Program-made: the position numbers and the translations under genes
Shown here: positions 21,551 to 33,085 of the stretch, one piece after another
How the letters are laid out: each line of letters starts with the position of its first letter
Position numbering within the stretch: the stretch's first letter is position 1
Assembly: GCA_009667805.1 (NCBI GenBank)
Contig: CM019067.1
Span: 244,501,721-244,565,720 of the forward strand
Direction: 5' to 3'
DNA length: 64,000 bases
Origin: Leptobrachium leishanense
Lineage: Eukaryota > Chordata > Amphibia > Anura > Megophryidae
The notes under the pieces: generated by a model
Databases searched by the model: none
Seen by the model: the letters and a program-made list of their open reading frames with translations, nothing else
Told to the model about the DNA's origin: nothing

Positions 21551-22069
21551 CAGCCAATCAGAATTAAGAACCACAATTGTCTCATGTTAAGTTTTTGCGC
21601 CTGTCAAAGTCAATCTGCGCATATATGCTGTATTAAAAAAAAATGCACACACAACTACTCAAATTTATTGGTTTGGTATGTTTAGAATGTGTAACTATAC
21701 TGTGCTGCATTTTTTTTTTGGGCTGGTGTATTTGGTTTCAGCCAGGTTGATAGAATTTGCCATTAACACCAGCTGTTAGGAGTTGCTATAATTATGCGCG
21801 CAAAGGCTGTGCGTTACAAACTGCGCATAGATTGTAATACCATCCACGTACCAGCACACAAACGCATTTGCTCTCACAATGTTAAGTATAGGACACGCGA
21901 AGTACAGTAAGCTTATGCAGCGTTCGCGCAGGTTCACCCGCAGTAGACATATACGCGCGTTTGTTGTGCTGACATTGTAATACGGCGTTCAACGCAAAGG
22001 GTTTTGCCCCTCGCGTTAATGCGTTTTTGCACACGCGCTGATGTTTGCGCGAAGATTGTAATAGGGCCC
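21551..22069. mobile_element. D-family Harbinger-like MITE, right part only (D1)
   Basis: Starts inside the D consensus at 'cagccaatcagaattaagaa' and runs to the end 'agattgtaatagggccc'. The left 200 bp of a normal D copy are absent, and E1 occupies that side. Confidence 0.8.
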
Positions 22070-22639
22070 AGTATGTTTCAGCTCCTTACCTCCAAATATA
22101 GTGCCAAGCTGTTTATGTTAATGAGTGGGGCCCTTCTGATTCATAGCTCACTCACCAACACTAACAGCTCCCCTACGATTCCAGCCGAACATCAACGGTT
22201 GCATGCCATGCATTAGCCTACTATAACATCTATATCCTACATCGCAGTAGGTCCTATCCTTCCTAATCTAATGGCTGCTCTTATGAGATTAAATTACTTT
22301 GAATATACATTCTCATTGCAATCTACACCATCATGGCCTGAGAAAGGCTTTATAGATAAAATGTTACTTTGTCCAATTCCAATAAATGCTCCTTGAAGAG
22401 GGTTAGAGTGCCCGTTCCTTTTGTTGCAGTTACTGAGGAATTGCCAACCCTGTATTACAGTTGCACCTGCACACATATACACAGTCCTATGCTGACAGTG
22501 AGAGCTTGGCACTGCCTAACTTGTGCATAATAGTTAACATCAGCCATGCTGAACTAAGATCAGAGTGACCACCATTAGGTGCCTACTAATCAAGCCCAGC
22601 CATACTAATACTAGAATATTATTATCTCTCGGAATTATT
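22070..22639. other. Unassigned sequence
   Basis: No features supportable; L1 sequence may begin within the right part. Confidence 0.3.
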
Positions 22640-22682
22640 TTTTCATCTATGTGACTGGTCGCAGTCCCTGCCAAATAAATGT

Positions 22683-23733
22683 TTGGTTTTCCTGGAACAA
22701 CGCTCCCTTTCAGTTCCCATAGTTTTGGGTCATTGGAAGACTGCTAACTATTCGTTGCTATGCTCTTCGTCTCACCCAATGGCCTCCCCTACACTGTGCC
22801 TTTGGTGTCGTTACAGACAAAGGATGGGCTTGGCATCCTTTCCTTCCCCTCTCATTCCCATCAATCACAACCCTGAATTCCTGCCAGGCATGGCCAGTTC
22901 TATTTTGGTCCCTGACGCTGACAGCCCATATCTCCCCCAGAGGGATTGTGTGGTGCTGGGTGGGCTCACTCCTTCACATACCCTGTTGAATGACGAGGCT
23001 CCTTCTACGTTGCCTGAGTACCGTTACACCCAACTCACTCACTATTTTAGAGGACTTACATCCTGAGATCCCCTACGCCCCTCCCTTAACCTTTTGAAAA
23101 GCTTTGCACGGCGGGCCCCCAAACCCACCATCTTTGTTCCTCTCTCTACACTATTCTTTTGAGCTCTTTGCAGACTGATCCACCTTCCTATATGATACGG
23201 TGGGACTCTGACCTCTCCACACCACACCCCTTATGGAAGGACTGGGGAAAAATTTTCAGATTACTTTCTACTCCTCTAGAGACTTATCGGTACAGGAGTC
23301 CAATTTTAATGTTCTCAGCAGATGGTATGCGACCCCCTACTGTGCTTCATAAGTTTGATCCATCGGTTGCTGTAGATGCCAGGCAGCTACTGGCCCGTTC
23401 CTCCATATTTGGTGGGAATGCCCGGTTATTGCTTCTTACTGGGGCTTGATATTTGGCTGTATCCAAGACGTTACTGGCCTTTCTTTGCAGGTGCCTCATG
23501 GCTTTATTGCATGCTGTCCCCTTCTCTGCCACCCCATATCAGAAGTCCTTATTGATTCATTTGTTGAATGTTGCTAAAGCCATGGTACCTGTGTATTGGA
23601 GACAGCCAATCTGTCTATGATTGGATATATAGGGTGAAACGGGCACAACATCTGGAAGAATTGCATATTTCACTACAGAATCAATATGATAAATACCATA
23701 GAACAGGGTTCTGGTTTGGGGACTTTCTGTAGA
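22683..23733 (+). pseudogene. L1/Tx1-type ORF2 C-terminal remnant
   Basis: This was the C-terminal third of the endonuclease/reverse transcriptase polyprotein of an L1-type LINE, after the RT domain. Recognisable pieces in changing frames are: a central part with LGHWKTANYSLLCSSSHPM and FLPGMASSIL (22720-22905), LQTDPPSYMIRWDSDLSTPH (23167-23226), HKFDPSV (about 23349), then the cysteine-histidine knuckle. In the frame starting at 23368 I read CCRCQAATGPFLHIWWECP, giving CX2CX8HX4C, followed by SYWGLIFGC. The tail continues to YDKYHRTGFWFG-like residues near 23690-23730. Frameshifts separate the blocks. The catalytic RT part is not present. The HIWWEC-type knuckle is characteristic of amphibian and fish L1/Tx1 elements. 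Confidence 0.8.
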
Positions 23734-23807
23734 AACGTTCCACACGCCCTGTGAATCCAGTGGCCTGTGTACCCCACTAATCACCCCTGGCACTCCTCCC
23801 TTACAAT

Positions 23808-24553
23808 CAGGGTTATTCAGAGAGATCCGAAAAGTCACCGAACGTTCGATGACTTTTCATTCCCTGCACTTCGGGGCAATTCGGCGATTCCTAGTTCGCT
23901 AACCCTGCAGTGTATTCAGCAAGCACCGCAGGGCCCCTGTAGTGCAGGGAATACTCGCCGCAAATTCGCAGAACACTCAACGAACACTCACGGAAAACAG
24001 GCAGAAATCGCCGCAACACGCTGGGAAAATCTGAGCAGCCGCCGGAAAAAGTCATCACGTAATGAAAGGGGTAAAAAAAAAAAAAACCAGTTTGCTTGAA
24101 TGTTTGAAATTTGAAACGCTGTGTGCAAAAAAACTACTAAACGAAAATGCCTGGAATTTACATATAAGATCCTATGAACGATAATAAAAAGGGCTGCTAC
24201 TGAAAAATGAAAAAACGATTTAAAAAACAAACGTTTATTAGATATTGGATTAAAACTGGAATATTTTTAACATTAAAGTCTATGGGATTCTCCTGAATAC
24301 TAAACCTGTCGAATGAAACCACCGAACGGCAGGACACTTCACTGACATTCCTCAGCTGTTCGGTGTTCTCGGAATAGATGAACAATTGCTTCTCAATGGG
24401 GGATTTCACTGCTCTCGAACAGGCACCGTACGTGTAGGCGATTTGCCAAAATTTGGCGAATTGCCTGCTCTCTAAATAGCTGAATGGCCCCAAAATGTCC
24501 CTGTTCGCTGAAATTCAGTGTCCGGTTACATTTCAGATCTCTCTGAATAACTC
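23808..24553. mobile_element. A-family element, copy A5
   Basis: Left end CAGGGTTATTCAGAGAGATC, right end 'agatctctctgaataactc' (eroded). The terminal hairpin 'gtcaccgaacgttcgatgac' lies at 23835-23854. Nested in the L1 3' UTR, so younger than the L1 insertion. Confidence 0.75.
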
Positions 24554-24841
24554 CATTGTCCCTCTTCAGTTGCAACATCACTGATCCTGTTTAGTTCCTG
24601 TTCCCCTTCTCCCCTCTCTCCTTATATCCTCAAATTCCTGTTTTATAATTCCCATTTGTGGTATATCTGTCGAGGCGTCTGACCTGTGCCACTGTTTCTC
24701 CACTGTACATGCACTTCTCTCGAGTTATCTGTGCGGCACAATTTGAGCTATTTTAATGTCTTGTACTTTTGCTAATTATGTACCTCTGGTCTTGCCTCTT
24801 GTCTTCTTTGTATATGCCTTTTTTACCACAATAAAAACATA

Positions 24842-25612
24842 CAGGGTTATCCAAAGAGATTCGAAAAGTCACCGCACGTTCGGTGACTTTTCGTTCTCTT
24901 CAATTCGGTTCCTTTTGCCGATCCCATTTCGGTGACCCTGCGGTGTATTCAGCAAACAGCACAGGGTCCCCGAATTGCAGGGAAAAGCTGCCGAAAACCT
25001 GCCGAAAACTAACCGAATGCACGCTGAAAACAAGCAAAAACATCAGGATTAACCTTCGAAGAAGCCGAACAGGAGCCGAACAGGAGCCGAACAGGAGCCG
25101 AATCACACAGAGCCGAAGCAGCTGTGACCTAGAGGAGGCAGTGAATAAATTAGCAAAACCATTTGTATGAATCTGGGAAAATGAAACACTGTTTGCAAAG
25201 AAACTACTGAGCGAAAATGTCTGAAATTTTCACAGGAGGTCCAGGGAATGATAATAAAGAGGGCTGTTACAAAAAAATAAGTTAACTGAAAAAAAAAATA
25301 AAAAAAAATCGGACTTTTAAAAAAAAAAAAAAATCAGAAAAATGCTTAAAGTATCCTAAAAAATCTATAAATAAAGAGACTTTTTGCTGCAGAATTTTAT
25401 AATGAACGGTTTATTAGATATTGAATTAAAACGGGAATATTTTTAACATTGAAGCCTATGGGATGCAGGCACCGTATGTTCAGGCAATTCGCCAGGATTT
25501 GGCGAATTGCCTGCTCTCTGGATAGCCGAATGGTCAGGAAAGGTAACCGAACGCTGATTTTCAGCGTTCGGTTACCTTTCTCAAGCAATTCGAATCTCTT
25601 TGGATAACCCTG
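24842..25612. mobile_element. A-family element, copy A2
   Basis: Flanked by ATA on both sides (24839-24841 and 25613-25615). Ends CAGGGTTATCCAAAGAGATT and the inverted copy. The right subterminal hairpin (25539-25579) has perfect 19 bp arms starting AAAGGTAACCGAACG. It sits at the 3' end of the L1 element. Confidence 0.85.
25063..25102. repeat. 11 bp tandem repeat inside A2
   Basis: Unit 'gccgaacagga' repeated about 3.5 times. It is not expanded in the other A copies, so it is a private expansion. Confidence 0.9.
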
Positions 25613-25615
25613 ATA

Positions 25616-27663
25616 TTATTTTTAAAAAAATTGTCGATGTCGACAATGTAAAAATTTTGAGATGCTTCAACATAAAACTGCAACCAATCATAATTCACAT
25701 ATATTATTACCACTCTATTTAAACCACAAATATCATGGCTGTGTTTAATGTCAGTTTTGAATATTTGGACGCTCTTTGGGAGGAGAGATAAGAAAGGCAT
25801 TCAAGAAAAGAAGAAGTAAAACAGCATAAAACCGGGACTGTAGACAAGCATGGAAGAGTATGCATTTAATTTAAGCTTTTATCACCAGTTTCATAGAAAG
25901 CTTTCCTCTCTAAGGTATTTGGAATGTGTTACACACCTGCCCAAAATACTACTTGTCTTACAGTTTCAGTGTAAAATGAAAAAACAGGGAAAGCAGCTTA
26001 TGAAGGAAACGATCTTTGAAGTTTGCATATTAACATTGCTATGTAAAAATATATTTTTTTGTTTTTTTATCACAATGATAATTCCTCATGGATGAGTCAT
26101 TCATTGTTATTAAAAAATTAAAAAACGATAAAAACCCGTGTCTTTTGTATAGTTTATTTGAACAAATAGGCCAATTGTTTGCTCAACAGAACACACAATA
26201 GAAATGTGTGTTGTCCCAAGTCTATAAAACACAGCTGGATATCAACACGCCTTTATTAATTTTTTTTAATCAAATATATTTATTCTATTTTTAATCAAAT
26301 GCTATTCAGAAACAAATGTTTATTAATAGTACAAATGAAGGTAGGAGATCCTCACGGATCACTCTAGGCAGTGCGACTATTGTTTGTCATTTGAAAGATC
26401 ATAGTAACCTGCAGCCCCAGCGTACTGGAGGGCTGATTCAGCCCTGAGAGCACAATATGTGATTCTCCCTTCATCTGAAAGCTGTCAATCAGTTTTGCTA
26501 AAAAGCTTTCTGGGATTAGGTCAGGAATGTACAGCTGACTAGCTAATGGCTATCAATGCACTTTCATAGAAAGTCATTAGATTGTCCAGACGCTTGAGCA
26601 ACACCCAGCCTCCTGTCTGCTTCAGCTCACTGCTGTTACATGCGGTACCAGAGACTGCCAGCTCGGAGCAGTCCTTTGGGAGACCAGGGCTGGATTAACA
26701 GTCAGTAGTGAAGATATTTAAGGATTATACGAGATGGTTGAGGCAGAGGCATCAGGAGGGGTTAATATTTAAGCCCCCATGGTTCCATGCGTTTTAGTGT
26801 CTCTTTAAAGGAAATATGCGTTGTGGTTTTTTTTTACTATTTCTTTCTTTCTTTGTAAGCGCCAGATGTTCTGACACAAGCAACTGAACTGGAACAATAT
26901 GCTTAAAACTAGAGAGAATAGTTATTTTTCCACATTTTTTAAAAAAAATGCAGGATACATTTTAAGATACTTAGTTGTGGCCTTGTAATATCTGAAGACA
27001 ACAACAACGCCCTTTTCTATGCTATAATGACTTGCACAGCAAGGGAAATGCTTGATGTGGTTCGACGTTTGCTCTTGCTGCAGTCTGTTCTGTTTATAAG
27101 CATTCCAGCTGTATAAATAATGTGAAACTATGTAAAATCTTTTCTTCCTAACTTTTTTCCTTTTTTTTAAAGCTGTCAGTGATGCATCACCATCCCAAAA
27201 AACGAACTACTGTGTGGATTGTATGACAGATGCTGGCAGATGACAAGAACATTTCGTTTAAGAACGACAAACACTTTTGTTCATTTCCATAATCTGAAAC
27301 AGCTTTCGATGAGGGATTTTTAATTATGTTTATGGTGCTCTCTATTGCAGCTGGGAGGTGGAATGAAATTTTATTTTGCGTGCTGTCGCTATCTCCAGAA
27401 TACACAGGCACACATTGCTAGCGCTCATTCCCTTCCATTTGTTCAATAGCATGGGCTACTACAGATTTATTAAATGAGAGTATATTTGAATTGCATGGGA
27501 ATGCTAACAATTTGTGTATTTCCCAACTTTTAGACAGCGCAGGTAGTAGTGCAATTCAGCCATGTCAAACTTACTTGATGTAAAGGGTTGCAACCCACTT
27601 TTTAGCAACTGTATTACTGTGTGTTATAATCTCAGTCATCTGCGTATTCTTGCGTAGGCCTTC
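25616..27663. other. About 2 kb of unassigned, low-repeat sequence
   Basis: One of the longest stretches without a recognised element. Short ORFs (for example 25850-26095) have no recognisable motif. The part at 26380-26760 is less AT-rich and has no obvious decay signature. It could be single-copy DNA, but nothing in it supports an exon. Confidence 0.4.
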
Positions 27664-27692
27664 TAAGGGCCCTATTACAACTTAACGCTAGC

Positions 27693-28985
27693 GTCAGTTA
27701 CAGTTACAAGTTCTTATATAGCGCCAACAGATTCCGTAGCGCTTTACATTGGGGAAGCACAGACAGATGACAAAACAAATAAGACATAAGGAACAGATGG
27801 CCCTGCTCGTAGGATAATTATTCTGCTAATGTAGCACTTTATAGGAGTGCTCAGCCAGACATCCCGTAAGCTTATGTAGCACTGCTTTAAAAACTGTATT
27901 CTGGTGCATTGAATTATTGCTGCCACCAGAGGGAGACATTGTGGAATATGCTGGACAGAGCGGACTCCATCTCCCATCACCCTTTGCACGAGGACAGGAA
28001 GTGGGTGGTACAAAGAGGAGGATATGCTGGGGAGCCTCATGTTTGGCGCGGAGAGAGTGAGTGGAGCAGGGAAAGGTGGAGGACGCACGTTGGAGCTGTC
28101 AGGGATCACAACCAGGCCGGAGTGCAGACGCTGTCTTACTGATGCTGGAGATCGGGACAGAAATCGTGCTGTGACCTACCTACTTAGCGTTGAGAGATTT
28201 GGAGGACAAGCTGGTCCCGGCAGGACCCCGCGCCGATCGATTGGGAGTGCAGGCGGTGGATTGATTGTTCCAGTTGCGGAGATTTGGCAAGCAGGGAGCA
28301 GATTCAATGGCACAGAGTCCCAGTACACAGCGGAGAAAGATCCTTTGGTTGAGGCATCGAGTGCTAGACAGTTTCGTTCTATGGATGGGTGAGAGGCCTC
28401 CAGGCCACAGTTCCAAAACAGAAACGCACACTGTAATATTGTTTAAATTCACAGGGCCCAACGGTGTCTAGTCGAAGATTGCTCTTTTCGTTCACTGGCC
28501 AGTCGAACACAGTACTCTAAACTTTGTATATATAGATTTTGAGCTATTTTGCGGGACTTACACTCCAGAACTGAGGGGGTTAACCGTTCTTTTCCGCCGC
28601 GTGTTTTTCCCGGGTGACGCATCCTGTAAATTCATTCAACGTGCATTTATATTTCATGACACTTTAGTAAAGTATATAAAAACTAGAAAATCCACAACAG
28701 TGCTGGTGTGTAATAATTCCTAGTGCGGTGAGACTATCCCGAGGTTTATTCAGTGGCTCCTTCAGGGGTGAGCGCTACACTTACAATCTAAGGGACTGAG
28801 GCAAGTGAAACAAAAGGGAACAGGGGGAGTGTGGAGATAATTACCAGAGAGAATATAGCAGACACTGCATAACGATAGACCAAGAGCTTGGGCGTGATGA
28901 GGTTAAACCGAGCGAGGATTGAAGCAGCTGAGAAACGGAGGAAATATAAATAAGATAGGCACTGGGGGTGGAAGGGTTAGCGCTC
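27693..28985 (-). repeat. L2-like LINE 3' tail nested in H1, split by an LTR
   Basis: 'ttatatagcgccaacagatt', 'ccgtagcgctttacattggg' and, after the LTR, 'cttacaatctaagggactga' match in order the 3' end of the LINE at 7381-9261 (minus strand). It is short, so strongly 5' truncated. Confidence 0.6.
27875..28779. mobile_element. Solo LTR, 905 bp
   Basis: Starts TGTAGCACTG and ends GCGCTACA, with CTTA directly on both sides (27871-27874 and 28780-28783). Joining the flanks restores the LINE-tail sequence 'gtaagcttacaatctaaggg', which supports a 4 bp target duplication. A 'tatataaaaa' box lies at 28673-28682. No gag or pol sequence remains, so it is a recombined solo LTR of a retroelement whose family I cannot name. 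Confidence 0.8.
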
Positions 28986-29585
28986 AGATATTTGAGCGTT
29001 AACGCTAGCTTAAGTGACTTTAGCGTATGACCTCCATATGCCATTCCGAATGCCAACGGGTAAAAAAAACATTAGCGCATCGGGGATTGCACTCACTTCC
29101 GCGGGCTTACTGTACTTTGCGCTCCCTATACTTAACAAAGGAAGCGCAAAGAGTAATTAGCATTAGGATTACCAGTCCAAACGCTAATTACGCACTGTTA
29201 TGGTAACTAACAGCTAGAAGTTGGTGCTAACTGATTCCACTTCTGTGGAATCAGTTAGCAGCAGCTGAAACCCCCCCCAAAATCAGATACTCACCTCTCA
29301 CCCCGCAGCGAGACCAGTGGCCCAATCAGCCACGAGAGCGAGATCGTGCAGGGCTAAAGACCTGGCAGCACAACTCTCAATGGAGTCCTATGAATTCCAG
29401 GAGGTGGTACTCGCAATTAGCACTGCCGTGAGTATCCAGGAGGTTAGCGCTGCATTAGGGGCAGGCGGCTGAATCAGCTTCTGTCCCGTAACATGTGCTA
29501 AAATGGGGACGCTAAGGGGGAACCTGCAGGCACAGGTTTTTCACCTTAACGTCCCTGTTTTAGCGTTAGCAATGTAATATGGGCC

Positions 29586-30062
29586 TAGGTCAGGCCTAAT
29601 CCAGCAGATTGGACGGTACAGCGTTAACTACATTTAGAGGTCCAATATATTTGACATGTGCAGGTTTACAACAAAGTTGAAATACATAAAACCTACAGCC
29701 ATGGGTCTCTAAACTATGAAACAAATATTAGAAATCACTAGATGTAAATAAATTATTTAGCTTTTGTTCAGAAATAAATTTTTATTAGGATAAATAGTCC
29801 ACATAGGTTGGGAACATTTTTCATAAGTTCACATTTATGTCCTTATTCATATTTTTTAATATCATGTGGGGGGGCAGAAATTGGGAAGCACCAAGCCTAA
29901 ATACGAAGTTGAACCTAAGTGCCCTATTTCACAGGAGCCATTAATATTAACCAGAGAGCAGCTAAGTATAATATTGCCTTTCTTTAATGTTGTCGGCTCC
30001 CCTGTTTTTTCAGACACCGGATTGTGACTTATCTGCTACAGCTGCCTACTGTTCATTAAGGT
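29586..30062. other. Unassigned sequence
   Basis: AT-rich, no ends recognised. Confidence 0.35.
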
Positions 30063-30066
30063 TTAA

Positions 30067-30515
30067 CCCCTTCACTACCGATTTTGAGATATCTCAGTCT
30101 TCCAAGGCACCATCTGGTGCCTGATAGAGATATCTCAGTATGCTGAAATTAATTCGCTGCAAACAAATTTGGTTTACTTTTGGGCTCGAGACAGTGCCCC
30201 CAAAGTTTTAGCCCTGTGGGCATAATGCCCAAAGAGCTGAAACTGTAAAATCAGCTGCTCAAAGCTCTGAAATATCGAGCTTTCAGCAGCCGATGCAGGG
30301 AGAAAGAGAAAAAAATAGATCTGCTGTTTAAACCTCTCACTCAATTTGGCAGTAGATGGTGCCATCTACTGGCCAAACATAGGTTATTTACAGTAAGACA
30401 TACAATGAATATGAGCTCAAATATTTCTTACTTCAAAATTTATTTTAAATGATTTAAAGCAGAACCAGAGGTTTCTGACAAAGTGTTTTTGGAAAATCAC
30501 TTGGTAGTGAAGGGG
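30067..30515. mobile_element. C-family TTAA-type element, intact copy C2
   Basis: TTAA at 30063-30066 and 30516-30519; inverted ends CCCCTTCACTACC. 449 bp. The inside has 'gagatatctcagtcttccaa' and 'gatagagatatctcag', and the palindrome 'agatggtgccatct' at 30353-30366. No coding sequence. piggyBac-like by TTAA duplication and CCC ends. Confidence 0.85.
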
Positions 30516-30639
30516 TTAATATAGATTTTTTTAAGTATTCAAAATGTATTGCATTTTCAGAGGAAAGGGTATGCAAAGCTATTTGAGTACAGGATTATGA
30601 ATAGAAGTGAACAAAAAAGTACAGGGATAACAAAATATA

Positions 30640-32289
30640 CAGTCAGGTCCAGAAATATTGGGACATGGACACAATTCTAACATCTTTGGCTCTATACACC
30701 ACCACAATGGAGTTGGAATGAAACAAACACAATGTGCTTTACCTGCAGACTGACAGCTTTAATTTGAGGGTATGTACATCCAACACAGGTGAACGGTGTA
30801 GGACTTACAGCAGTTTGCAGATGTGCCTCCCACTTGTTAAGGGACCAAAGGTAATGGGACAGAATAATAATCATAAATCAAACTTTCCCTTCTTAATACT
30901 TGGTTGCAAATCCTTTGCAGTCAATCACAGCCTGAAGTCTGGAATGCATAGACATCACCAGACGCTGGGTTTCTTCCCTGGTGATGCTCTGCCAGGCCTC
31001 TACTGCAACTGTCTTCAGTTCCTGGTTGTTCTTGGGGCATTTTCCCTTCAGTTTTGTCTTCAGCAAGTGAAATGCATGCTCAAAGGGGATTCAGGTCAGG
31101 TGATTGACTTGGCCATTGCATAACATTCCACTTCTGTCCCTTCAAAAACCTTTTGGTTGCTTTTGCAGTATGCTTTGGGTCATTGTCCATCTGCACTGTG
31201 AAGCGCCGTCCAATGAGTTCTGCAGCATTTGGCTGAATGTGAGCAGATAATATTGTCCGAAACACTTCAGAAATCATCCTGCTGCTTTTGTCAGCAGTCA
31301 CCTCATCAATAAATACAAGAGAACCAGTTCCATTGGCAGCCATACATGCCCACGCCTTGACACTACCACCACCATGCTTCACTGATGAGGTGGTATGCTT
31401 AAGATCATGAGCAGTTCCTTTCCTTCTCCATACTCTTCTCTTCCCATCACTCTGATACAAATTGATCTTGGTCTCATCTGTCCATAGGATCTTGTTCCAG
31501 AACTGTGAAGGCTTTGTTAGGTGTTGTTTGGCAAACTCTAATCTGGCCTTCCTGTTTTTGAGGCTCACCAATGGTTTACATCTTTTGGTGATCCCTCTGT
31601 ATTCACTCTGGTGAAGTCTTGTCTTGATTGTTGACTTTGACAGACATACACCTACCTCCTGGAGAGTGTTCTTGATCTGGCCAACTGTTGTGAAGGGTGT
31701 TTTCTTCACCAGGGAAATAATTCTTCGGTCATCCACCACAGTTGTTTTCCGTGGTCTCCCGGGTCTTTTGGTGTTGCTGAGCTCACCGGTGCATTTCTTC
31801 TTTTTGAGAATGTTCCAAACAGTTGTTTTGGCCACGCCTAATGTTCTTGCTATCTCTCTGATGTGTTTGTTTTGTTTCTTCAGCCTAATGATGGCTTGGT
31901 TCACTGATAGTGACAGCTCTTTGGATCTCATCTTGAGAGTTGACAGCAACAGATTCCAAATGCAAATAGCACACTTGAAATTAACTCTGGGCCCTCTATC
32001 TGCACATTGTAATTGGGGTAATGAGGGAATATCACACACCTGGCCATGGAACAGCTGAGAAGTCAATTGTCCCATTACCTTTGGTCCCTTAACAAGTGGG
32101 AGGCACATCTGCAAACTGCTGTAAGTCCTACACCGTTCACTTGTGTTGGATGTACATGCCCTCAAATTAAAGCTGACAGTCTGCAGTTAAAGCACATTGT
32201 GTTTGTTTCATTCCAACTCCATTGTGGTGGTGTATAGAGCCTAAGATGTTAGAATTGTGTCAATGACCCAATATTTCTGGACCTGACTG
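30640..32289 (-). mobile_element. Tc1-like transposon with 222 bp inverted repeats, nearly intact
   Basis: 1650 bp between TA dinucleotides (30638-30639 and 32290-32291). The inverted ends begin CAGTCAGGTCCAGAAATATT and stay almost identical for about 222 bp (30640-30861 and 32068-32289). The transposase lies between them on the minus strand with one frameshift. The best preserved transposon in the window. Confidence 0.9.
30894..31931 (-). pseudogene. Tc1-like DD34E transposase with a single frameshift
   Basis: The start is taken as the ATG at 31931, giving MRSKELSLSVNQAIIRLKKQ; the open frame extends 5' into the inverted repeat, but that part is not protein-like. The N-terminal paired-like region holds two helix-turn-helix motifs (IREIARTLGVAKTTVWNIL and, after the GRPRK linker, a second one). 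The catalytic domain follows: LWTDETKINL (first Asp), QMDNDPKHT (second Asp), then PSQSPDLNP. A one-base insertion near 31083-31090 turns the next residue to Leu and creates a stop at 31080-31082, removing the catalytic Glu. The other frame carries on with HLLKTKLKGK and ends GFATKY at 30894. Spacing from the second Asp to the lost Glu position is 34. Apart from this lesion I noticed no other stop, so it died recently. Confidence 0.88.
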
Positions 32290-32291
32290 TA

Positions 32292-33016
32292 CTTTAAAGA
32301 TATTGGAAGAGGTTGGCATCAGATGTAAATGCCTGAAAAAGGTGAAACTGGCACAGGAAACAGTGTTGCAGCTGGAAGAGATTGTATTTTTCATGAAATA
32401 TCATTTGGGAATCAGTCACTGATTGGAAAAAGGATTGCCATGAAATCATATACTGTGCTTGGAGGCTATTATTGCTGGTAAATGTAGGAGGGCATTAAAT
32501 ACAAGATAATGCAATGTTATGGTGTCAGTGTAAGAATAAGAAAATACCTCCAGGAGTAGCTTTATTATGTGATAATGGGAGAAGGGGGATGGGTTTGAAG
32601 ACAACCAAAGAAAGCCCCATAATAGCAAAGGATAACTAGAGGCAGGGCCTGACTTATTACCAGTTGGTATCTGGAGCAATGTTCAGTGTCAGCATCCAGC
32701 AGTACCTTTCTCAAAATGGAGCCACAGACCTCCATAGTGTGTTGATGTCCTTGCAACAATTCAAAGTGGGTCAAATGATATAATTTATTTTTTTTGCATC
32801 CAGAAGAGCCAATCACCTTGAGTGTATGCTTGTCAATGAAGAGTAGACCAATTGAAGAGAGACATGCAAACAAATTAAATTAATACAGTTTGCAGATTTC
32901 AAAAGAACATACTGGGGTCTTCTTTCATCAAGACATCCATTTTTAGAAGTCATCCTAGACAAGAAACACATACTTCTCTACAAAACCATAATTCATCCTT
33001 CAGTAAGTTGAATACT
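32292..33016. other. Unassigned sequence
   Basis: Moderately AT-rich, no element end recognised. Confidence 0.35.
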
Positions 33017-33085
33017 GACATACTTGAAAACGAGAGAAATCTCAATGTGTCCTTCCTGGTAAAATACTGTATAAATAAATATATA
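33017..33085 (+). repeat. SINE/LINE 3' tail fragment
   Basis: 'catacttgaaaacgagagaa', then 'tccttcctggtaaaatac' and (AAAT)-like bases, matching the tail of the SINE at 16110-16316. Confidence 0.75.

Larger units (their letters stand above)
22640..24837 (+). mobile_element. L1-type LINE, 3' part, split by an A element
   Basis: ORF2 C-terminal sequence (22683-23733) is followed by a 3' UTR that is interrupted by A5 (23808-24553) and resumes at 24554, ending in 'ccacaataaaaacat' with AATAAA at 24829-24834. The neighbouring A2 element starts at 24842, at the position where the poly(A) tail would be expected. 5' truncation is usual for L1. Confidence 0.75.
27667..29585. mobile_element. H-family Harbinger-like element (H1) with nested LINE tail and LTR
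   Basis: Left end GGGCCCTATTACAACTTAAC after TAA (27664-27666); right end 'gcaatgtaatatgggcc' followed by TAG. H sequence (27667-27692) resumes at about 28985 with 'gagcgttaacgctagc'. Between them lies an L2-like 3' tail, itself split by a solo LTR. The H interior has GC-rich palindromes and no ORF. Confidence 0.65.

Noticed and set aside
21165..22069. Regular GCGC/AACG motifs as a CRISPR-like or CpG-island regulatory array
   Set aside because: The motifs belong to E and D MITE termini and recur in every copy at scattered sites.
25850..26095. 81-codon ORF in the low-repeat 25.6-27.6 kb region
   Set aside because: No motif, no supporting promoter or splice signals; length is compatible with chance.
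27909..28461. 122-codon frame inside the 905 bp LTR as a gag fragment
   Set aside because: No zinc knuckle or capsid motif, and the frame lies wholly in a solo LTR.
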